NCBI GenBank assembly: GCA_030592025.1
Contig: JAUUZX010000126.1
Span: forward strand, 1 to 5,818
Direction of reading: 5' to 3'
Source: a bacterium
GTDB taxonomy: Bacteria; Krumholzibacteriota; Krumholzibacteria; LZORAL124-64-63
Length of the DNA: 5,818 nt
Shown here: positions 1 to 4,920 of the stretch, one piece after another
Numbering within the stretch: the first letter of the stretch is position 1
How the letters are laid out: each line of letters starts with the position of its first letter
Notes under the pieces: generated by a model
What the model saw: only the letters and a program-made list of their open reading frames with translations
What the model was told of the DNA's origin: nothing
Databases searched by the model: none
Position numbers and translations under genes: made by a program

Positions 1-1
1 C

Positions 2-388
2 GTGACCATCGAGGTCTTCGACATCATCTACGAGGCCGTCGACACCCTCAAGAAGGCCATGGCCGGCCTGCTGGGTTCGATCCAGCGCGAGGTGTCCACG
101 GGCAAGGCCGAGGTGCGGCTGGTCTTCACGATCCCCAAGGTGGGGTCGGTGGCCGGTTCGATGGTCGTGGACGGCGTCATCAAGCGCAACAGCAAGGCGC
201 GCCTCATTCGCGACGAGGTCGTCCTGTGGGAGGGCAAGGTCAACTCCCTCAGGCGCTTCAAGGAAGACGTCAAGGAAGTGGCCCAGGGCTACGAGTGCGG
301 TATCGGCCTGGAGAACTTCTACCAGATCCAGGAGAAGGACCTGCTCGAGTGCTACGTGATCGAGGAGATCGAACGCACGGAGCTGTAA
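2..388 (+). CDS. infB: Translation initiation factor IF-2, C-terminal part (5' end outside window)
   Basis: This is the last 128 residues of IF-2, the GTPase that brings fMet-tRNA to the 30S subunit and promotes subunit joining in the cytoplasm. The visible part covers the end of domain C1 and all of C2, the fMet-tRNA-binding beta barrel. Recognisable stretches are AGSMVVDGVIKRN (about 51-63 of the fragment), WEGKVNSLRRFKEDVKEV (76-93) and GYECGIGLENF (96-106). Residues R84-R85-F86-K87 and E98-C99-G100 match, with the same spacing, the C2 residues implicated in fMet-tRNA recognition in Bacillus stearothermophilus IF-2. The GTG at position 2 is an internal valine codon, not a start, because the G domain and linker must lie upstream. 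The gene ends in TAA at 386-388. It is the first visible gene of an rbfA-truB-ribF type operon. Nothing in the fragment looks damaged. Confidence 0.96.
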   Translation: MTIEVFDIIYEAVDTLKKAMAGLLGSIQREVSTGKAEVRLVFTIPKVGSVAGSMVVDGVIKRNSKARLIRDEVVLWEGKVNSLRRFKEDVKEVAQGYECGIGLENFYQIQEKDLLECYVIEEIERTEL

Positions 389-410
389 CCGATTCCCGGT
401 CGGCTGGAAC

Positions 411-442
411 GACGGGGCGGCACCGGCGGGGGTCGCCCCGTT
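411..442 (+). other. GC-rich hairpin in the infB-methyltransferase spacer
   Basis: The 91-bp gap after infB contains a perfect 8-bp inverted repeat, ACGGGGCG at 412-419 and CGCCCCGT at 434-441. With two G-U pairs and one more G-C pair it extends to an 11-bp stem (411-421 with 432-442) around a 10-nt loop. Only two T residues follow the stem, so it is not a classical intrinsic terminator. It could be a partial terminator, an RNA-processing or stability element at the infB 3' end, or chance in GC-rich DNA. No convincing -35/-10 promoter is visible in the rest of the gap. Confidence 0.35.
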
Positions 443-468
443 CGCGTCCGACGGTTTCGTGCGGTGAT

Positions 469-474
469 GGAGGT
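469..474 (+). promoter_or_regulatory. Ribosome binding site of the methyltransferase gene
   Basis: GGAGGT lies five bases before the ATG at 480. It is a near-consensus Shine-Dalgarno site and fixes the start at 480. Because it is a strong independent site, this gene probably does not need coupling to infB, which ended 91 bases earlier. Confidence 0.8.
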
Positions 475-479
475 GGTCC

Positions 480-1421
480 ATGCAGCAACTCAAGAAGGTC
501 CTGTTCGGGCTGGCCACCTTCGTGCCCGGCGTCAACGCCTTCAAGGCCAAGACGACCGGCGGCACCATCGACGCGCGCTACTGCTACACGGTATGGTTGC
601 GTCATCTCGTCCTGGCCCGGGCCGCTGGCTGGACGGGCGTGCCCCGCGTCGTGGCGGAACTGGGACCGGGGGACTCGCTGGGCATCGGGCTGTGCGCCCT
701 GCTCACGGGGACGGAACGCTACATCGGGTTGGACCACGTGCCCTTCGCCAACCGGGATCGCAACGAGAAGGTCCTTCGGGAATTGGCCGACCTGCTGCGC
801 GCCCGCACGGCCATCCCCGGTCCGGAATCCTTTCCCCGCGCCAAGCCCAGCCTGGAGGACCACGAGTTCCCGGCGGGCGTGCTGGACGATGATCTGCTCG
901 AGGAGAGCCTGGCGCCGGCGCGCATCGACGAACTGGTCCGGGCCCTGGATGCGACCGACGACCCGGCCAGCCCCATCCGCTACGTGGCGCCGTGGACCGG
1001 GGGAGCGGCGGTCCAGGCCATGTCCATCGACTTCCTGCTGTCCCAGGCCGTGCTTGAGCACGTGGACGACCTGGCGGGGGCCTACGGGGCCATGGACCGC
1101 TGGCTGGCTCCGGAGGGCTTCATGTCCCACCAGATCGACTTCAAGAGCCACGGGACGACGGCGGCGTGGAACGGGCACTGGGCGGTGTCCGACCGGCTCT
1201 GGACCATCCTCAAGGGCCAGCGGCCCTACCTGCTGAATCGGCAGCCCTGTTCGGCCCACCGGGCCCACCTGGCTGACGCCGGTTTCCAAATCGTGGGGGA
1301 GCAGATCCACCGGTTGCCGTCGGAGATCGACGTCGCTCGGCTGCATCCCCGTTTCGCCCATCTGACTGACGACGACCTGACGACGGCCGGTGCCTTCCTG
1401 CAATCCGTGCGGAAGCGCTGA
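480..1421 (+). CDS. Class I SAM-dependent methyltransferase, substrate unknown
   Basis: This 313-residue protein has a Rossmann-type methyltransferase fold. Motif I is VAELGPGDSLGIGL (58-71), the SAM-binding glycine-rich loop. YIGLDHV (81-87) supplies the acidic residue D85 expected after strand 2. IDFLLSQAVLEHVDDL (183-198) is the strand 4/motif IV region, followed by WLAPEGFMSHQIDFKSHG (208-225). The N-terminal block ARYCYTVWLRHL (32-43) and the WNGHW-type segment (230-234) resemble, from memory, methyltransferases found in surface-polysaccharide clusters. That link and any glycan substrate are inference. There is no signal peptide or membrane span, so it should be cytoplasmic. The gene sits 91 bp after infB and 24 bp before rbfA, a place where many bacteria carry nothing or a small DUF503/YlxP gene. 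The start is supported by GGAGGT at 469-474. An RNA or ribosomal-protein substrate would fit the operon but has no direct sequence support. Confidence 0.85.
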   Translation: MQQLKKVLFGLATFVPGVNAFKAKTTGGTIDARYCYTVWLRHLVLARAAGWTGVPRVVAELGPGDSLGIGLCALLTGTERYIGLDHVPFANRDRNEKVLRELADLLRARTAIPGPESFPRAKPSLEDHEFPAGVLDDDLLEESLAPARIDELVRALDATDDPASPIRYVAPWTGGAAVQAMSIDFLLSQAVLEHVDDLAGAYGAMDRWLAPEGFMSHQIDFKSHGTTAAWNGHWAVSDRLWTILKGQRPYLLNRQPCSAHRAHLADAGFQIVGEQIHRLPSEIDVARLHPRFAHLTDDDLTTAGAFLQSVRKR

Positions 1422-1435
1422 TCGACGCCGACACC

Positions 1436-1440
1436 GAGGA
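1436..1440 (+). promoter_or_regulatory. Ribosome binding site of the rbfA-nrnA fusion gene
   Basis: GAGGA lies five bases upstream of the ATG at 1446, in the 24-bp gap after the methyltransferase stop. It supports starting the fusion protein at MDPYRTNRLNQ, which is the expected N-terminus of RbfA. Confidence 0.7.
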
Positions 1441-1445
1441 AGACC

Positions 1446-2855
1446 ATGGATCCCTACCGCACCAACCGCTTGAACCAGGCCATCCGCGAGACCCTGAGCA
1501 CGCTGCTGCAAACGGCCGTGAAGGATCCCCGCGTGGGCTTCGTGATCATCAACAAGGTCGAGCTGAACCGCGACCACTCGGTGGCGCGGGTGGCCTTCTC
1601 CGTCCTGGGCGACGAGGACGAAAGGCGCACGAGCCTGCATGGCCTGAAGAAGGCGCGGGGTTATCTGCAGAGCCGGCTCACCCGGGGCCTGGAGCTGCGA
1701 CAGTCGCCGGAGTTGCGCTTCTACTACGACGACTCCATCGAGAAGAGCATCGAGATGGACGAGGTGCTCGACGACCTCGCCGAGAAGGGCGAGTTCCTCA
1801 CCGAGGCCGAGAAGCGGCAGCGCATGACACTCGAGGACCTGGAGCCGCCGACCGGGCTGATGGCGGGCCTGCGAGCGGCGCGGCGCCTGTGGATCGTGCC
1901 CCACCACAATCCGGATCCCGACGCCATGGGGTCGGCCCTCGCGCTGGCCGAGGCCCTGGAGGCCACGGGGCGCGAGGTGCGCGTCGTCGCCTACCCGGAC
2001 CCGCCCGTGGGGCTCACCGACCTGCCGGGCTTCGACGACGTGATCGAGTGCGACGAGGCCGAGTCCCTGTGGAAGGACGAGGAGCCCGACGCCCTCGTGC
2101 TGGTGGACTGCCACCGCATCGATCGGTGCGGCCCCCTGGAGGACATCCTCGCCCGTTTCGAAACGCGCTGGTGCATCGACCACCACCTGGTGAGCGGTCG
2201 CAAGGCCCCGGAGGACGGGTGGATCGAGGTGCGGGCCTGCTCCACCTGCACCCTGGTGCACCGGGTCATCGAGGAACTCGGCGCCGGCGACGACGGCGAC
2301 GACGGCGACCCGGCCTTCGACCTCAACGTCGACATGGCCACCAACCTCTACGCGGGGCTGCTCAACGACACGGGGGGCTTCCGCTTCGAGAATACGGGGC
2401 CGCTGACCTTCGAACTGGCGGGCATCCTGTCCTCCCTGGGCGTCGACACGGCGCGGGTGGCGCGGCTCACCCTGCACCGCCAGCGGCGCGAAGGCCTGGC
2501 CATCATGCAGCAGGTGCTGGGGACCTTCACCTACCAGGCCCGGGGGCGGGTCGTCCTGGCCCACGCCAGCATGGCCATGCTGGACGAGGCCGGCGCCGTG
2601 CCGGCGGACACCGAGGGCTTCGTGAACGTGGCCATGTCCGTGGACGACGTGGTCATGGCGGCTTTCCTCAAGGAACTGGAGCCGGACGTCTGGCGGGTGT
2701 CCCTGCGCAGCCGTGACGGCGGCGACGTGCAGGCCGTGGCGGCGCGCCACGGGGGCGGCGGTCACCGCCAGGCGGCGGGCTGCACCATCGAGGGTACCAT
2801 CGGCGAACTGGTCGCCCTGCTGACGACCGAACTCACCGCGGCCCTCGACGCGTGA
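1446..2855 (+). CDS. Fusion protein: ribosome-binding factor A (RbfA) + DHH/DHHA1 phosphoesterase (NrnA-type)
   Basis: One 469-residue frame carries two complete proteins. Residues 1 to about 118 are RbfA, a KH-fold factor that binds the 30S subunit during late 16S rRNA maturation. Signature stretches are KDPRVGFVIINKVEL (26-40) and SRLTRGLELRQSPELRFYYD (76-95). Residues about 139-469 form a DHH/DHHA1 phosphoesterase of the NrnA group, which degrades very short RNAs and in some members dephosphorylates pAp. Its motifs are HHNPDPDAMGS (153-163), VLVDCH (218-223, D221), IDHH (244-247), LLNDTGGFRF (305-314, D308) and GGGGH (436-440) in DHHA1, so all expected metal-binding residues are present. 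The two halves match their usual solo lengths. The linker (about 105-138) is charged and probably helical. No well-placed Shine-Dalgarno site precedes M127 or M139, so separate translation of the second half is not supported. The stop TGA overlaps the truB start. In many genomes rbfA and nrnA are adjacent separate genes, which suggests fusion of neighbours. Confidence 0.94.
   Translation: MDPYRTNRLNQAIRETLSTLLQTAVKDPRVGFVIINKVELNRDHSVARVAFSVLGDEDERRTSLHGLKKARGYLQSRLTRGLELRQSPELRFYYDDSIEKSIEMDEVLDDLAEKGEFLTEAEKRQRMTLEDLEPPTGLMAGLRAARRLWIVPHHNPDPDAMGSALALAEALEATGREVRVVAYPDPPVGLTDLPGFDDVIECDEAESLWKDEEPDALVLVDCHRIDRCGPLEDILARFETRWCIDHHLVSGRKAPEDGWIEVRACSTCTLVHRVIEELGAGDDGDDGDPAFDLNVDMATNLYAGLLNDTGGFRFENTGPLTFELAGILSSLGVDTARVARLTLHRQRREGLAIMQQVLGTFTYQARGRVVLAHASMAMLDEAGAVPADTEGFVNVAMSVDDVVMAAFLKELEPDVWRVSLRSRDGGDVQAVAARHGGGGHRQAAGCTIEGTIGELVALLTTELTAALDA
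2285..2309 (+). repeat. Short in-frame 9-bp tandem repeat (about 2.8 copies) in the DHH domain
   Basis: The unit CGGCGACGA occurs twice perfectly, followed by a seven-base partial copy. It encodes the acidic glycine-rich run GDDGDDGD at residues 281-288, just before motif IV of the NrnA-like half. It probably forms a surface loop and is in frame, so copy-number changes would alter loop length without breaking the gene. Confidence 0.7.
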
Positions 2856-3853
2856 TGGTGGGCGACGGCTTCCTGCTCGTCGACAAGCCCGCCGGCACGA
2901 CCTCCTTCCGGGTGGTGGACCAGGTGCGCCGCGCCCTGCTGCAGCACGCGCCCCACCTGCAACCACGCCACCAGGGTCGGGGTGGCCACCGGCCCCCCAA
3001 GTTCAAGTGCGGCCACACGGGCACCCTCGACCCCCTGGCCACGGGCCTGCTCGTGGTCCTGACGGGCAAGGGCTCCCGCCTGGCCTCGTTCATCACCGGT
3101 CATGACAAGACGTACATTGCCACCGTGCGGTTCGGCGCCGAGACGGTGAGCCACGACGCCGAAGGCGAGATCACCCGCGAAGCGCCGGCGCCGTCCACAT
3201 CGGAGGCCGTCACCGCGGTGCTCGAGGGATTCCGCGGTGAGATCATGCAGGTGCCGCCCCTGGTGTCGGCCCTCAAGCGGGACGGCCGTCCTCTCCACGC
3301 CCGGGTGCGGGCCGGCGAGGACCTGGCTGAACCCGACCCCCGCCCCGCCCGCATCGAGCGCCTCGAGGTTCTGGACGCGCGGTGGCCCGACCCGGAGTCC
3401 GGCGCCTGCGAGATCGACCTGGAGGTCGTCTGTGCCGCCGGCACCTACATCCGCTCCCTGGCCCGGGACATCGGCCGGGCCGCCGGCAGCGCGGCCCACG
3501 TGGCGGCCCTGCGCCGCACCGCCGTCGGCGCCTTTTCGGTGGCCGACGCCCTGACGGACATCTTCACCGCCACGGGGGCCGAACTGGCCGCGGCCCTGCG
3601 GCCCTTGGCGAACTCGTTGCCGGGGACCCCACAGGTGCCTTTGACGTCGGAACAGGACGCGACCGTGCGCCTCGGCGGTCAGCCGACCGCGGACTGGTTC
3701 CCCCAGCCCTTCCCGCCAGGGACGGACCTGTTCCGTCTGCTGGGCGCCGACGGATCATTGACCGCGGTGGGCCGCATGGAGGAGGATGGCCCTCGACTGG
3801 CGGTCGTCGTGGCGCCGCCGCTGCCGACGGAGGAGACCGACAAATGCGACTGA
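2855..3853 (+). CDS. truB: tRNA pseudouridine-55 synthase TruB
   Basis: TruB isomerises uridine 55 to pseudouridine in the T-loop of tRNAs. The 332-residue protein starts with MVGDGFLLVDKPAGTTS. The catalytic loop is GHTGTLDPLATG (53-64) with nucleophile D59. DKTY (84-87) supplies the conserved tyrosine Y87, and GTYIRSLARDIG (196-207) supplies the conserved R200. A C-terminal PUA-like domain follows (about 261-318). Two oddities are visible. About 19 extra residues, rich in His and basic side chains, lie between VRR (24-26) and the catalytic loop. The usual PPxYSA motif reads PPLVSA, with V137 in place of tyrosine. The ATG at 2855 shares its A with the TGA of the preceding gene (TGATG), a typical coupling arrangement. 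A GTG at 2852 is an alternative start adding one residue. No good Shine-Dalgarno site precedes either, so translation probably depends on reinitiation. The 3' end overlaps ribF by 10 bp. Confidence 0.95.
   Translation: MVGDGFLLVDKPAGTTSFRVVDQVRRALLQHAPHLQPRHQGRGGHRPPKFKCGHTGTLDPLATGLLVVLTGKGSRLASFITGHDKTYIATVRFGAETVSHDAEGEITREAPAPSTSEAVTAVLEGFRGEIMQVPPLVSALKRDGRPLHARVRAGEDLAEPDPRPARIERLEVLDARWPDPESGACEIDLEVVCAAGTYIRSLARDIGRAAGSAAHVAALRRTAVGAFSVADALTDIFTATGAELAAALRPLANSLPGTPQVPLTSEQDATVRLGGQPTADWFPQPFPPGTDLFRLLGADGSLTAVGRMEEDGPRLAVVVAPPLPTEETDKCD
3829..3835 (+). promoter_or_regulatory. Ribosome binding site of ribF, inside truB
   Basis: GGAGGAG lies eight bases before the ATG at 3844 and within the last codons of truB. 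It selects this ATG over upstream start codons in the same frame, which would add residues unlike any RibF. Confidence 0.8.
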
Positions 3854-4920
3854 TCCGCCTCACCGCCGAGAACATCGCCAAGATCCTGGCCGACGACGGC
3901 GCTCGCCGGATGCTGCCCACGTCCGCCCTCACGGTGGGGTCGTTCGACGGGCTGCACGTGGGGCACCAGTCCCTCATCCGTCAGCTGTCCGACGCCCGTC
4001 GGGAGCGCGACCTCGAGGCCGCCGTCGTCTTCACCTTCATCCAGAGCCCCCGGCAGGTGCTGCAGGATGTCCGCGAACCCTTCCAACTCACCACCTGGCG
4101 GGCGAAACTCGCCGCGCTCCAGGAGGCGGACTGCGAGGTCCTCGTCGCCGCCGATTTCAGCCCGGAACTGGCGCGCCTCGACTACCGGGATTTCGTGCGC
4201 ACCTTCCTGGTCGAGTACCTGGGCATGCGGCATTTCGTGGCGGGGTACGACGTCCACCTGGGGGCCGGTCGGGGCGGCACGGCCGCCACCCTGGCGACCC
4301 TCGGCGAGGAGTTGGGCTACACCGTGGAGACCTGCCCGGCGGTGGAGCTGGACGGGCAGATCATCAGCAGTTCGGCCATCCGCGAGGCGGTCAAGGCCGG
4401 GGAAATGGACCAGGCGGCGCGCATGCTGGGCCGGCGCTACTCCCTGTGGGGCGTGGTCGGTCCCGGGGACAGCCGGGGCCACACCATCGGTTTCCCCACG
4501 GCGAACATCGAACCGCTGGAGGACACGAAGCTGTTGCCGGCGACGGGGGTCTACGCCGTACGGGTGCACGTGCCCGGGGACATCGCGCCGGCGGGGTCGC
4601 CGGGGGTGCTGGACCGTTCGACCATGGGCCTGCCCGAGGTGGACCGCGACGGCAACATGGTGGCCGCCGCCCCCGAGGACTGGGCCGTGTACGGCGCCAT
4701 GCTGAACTTCGGCGTCGTGCCGACCTTCCACGGCGACGGCCTGCCCGCCCCCCGGGTGGAGGCCCATCTCTTCGACTTCGACGGCGAGTTGCAGGGCCGG
4801 ACGGTGCTGGTGGAATGGGTCGCGCGCCTGCGCGCCGAGCAACGCTTCGCGGGCGTGGAGGAACTGGTGGAGCAGCTCGGCCGCGACGGCGAAGTGGCCC
4901 GTGGGGCCCTCGGTCTCTAG
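3844..4920 (+). CDS. ribF: Bifunctional riboflavin kinase / FMN adenylyltransferase (FAD synthetase) RibF
   Basis: RibF phosphorylates riboflavin to FMN and adenylates FMN to FAD in the cytoplasm. The 358-residue protein has both domains in the usual order. The N-terminal nucleotidyltransferase has VGSFDGLHVGHQSLI (31-45), containing the HxGH signature H38-H41, and ISSSAIRE (174-181), the second nucleotide-binding motif. The C-terminal flavokinase has GRRYSLWGVV (196-205), RGHTIGFPTANI (211-222), LNFGVVPTF (287-295) and VEAHLFDFDGELQGR (305-319), with E306 at the position of the family's catalytic glutamate. The protein is longer than the usual 305-330 residues, mostly from an insertion at about 244-281. 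The segment usually read as GxDFRFG is GYDVHLG (134-140), an atypical FMN-pocket sequence. The start overlaps truB by 10 bp, with GGAGGAG upstream. Its stop overlaps the stop of the convergent minus-strand gene. ribF next to truB is a common bacterial arrangement. Confidence 0.95.
   Translation: MRLIRLTAENIAKILADDGARRMLPTSALTVGSFDGLHVGHQSLIRQLSDARRERDLEAAVVFTFIQSPRQVLQDVREPFQLTTWRAKLAALQEADCEVLVAADFSPELARLDYRDFVRTFLVEYLGMRHFVAGYDVHLGAGRGGTAATLATLGEELGYTVETCPAVELDGQIISSSAIREAVKAGEMDQAARMLGRRYSLWGVVGPGDSRGHTIGFPTANIEPLEDTKLLPATGVYAVRVHVPGDIAPAGSPGVLDRSTMGLPEVDRDGNMVAAAPEDWAVYGAMLNFGVVPTFHGDGLPAPRVEAHLFDFDGELQGRTVLVEWVARLRAEQRFAGVEELVEQLGRDGEVARGALGL

Noticed and set aside
2..4. GTG at position 2 as a start codon of a small 128-residue gene.
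   Set aside because: The sequence is the C-terminal C2 region of IF-2; the valine is internal to a truncated gene.
1824..1862. Internal starts (ATG at 1824 and 1860) that could give a separate NrnA protein.
   Set aside because: The nearest purine-rich stretch before 1860 (GGAG at 1841-1844) is 15 bases away, and none is well placed before 1824; separate translation is not supported, though not excluded.
270..2966. An 898-codon open frame on the minus strand opposite the methyltransferase and the fusion gene.
   Set aside because: Its translation is low-complexity and rich in Arg, Gly, Pro and His, with no family motifs. The plus-strand genes here have clear conserved domains and ribosome binding sites. 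Long antisense frames are expected in DNA with G/C-rich third positions.
3382..3843. Possible upstream extension of ribF in its own frame to 3382.
   Set aside because: The extra residues are Arg/Gly/Pro-rich shadow sequence within truB. The ATG at 3844 has GGAGGAG eight bases upstream and gives a normal RibF N-terminus.
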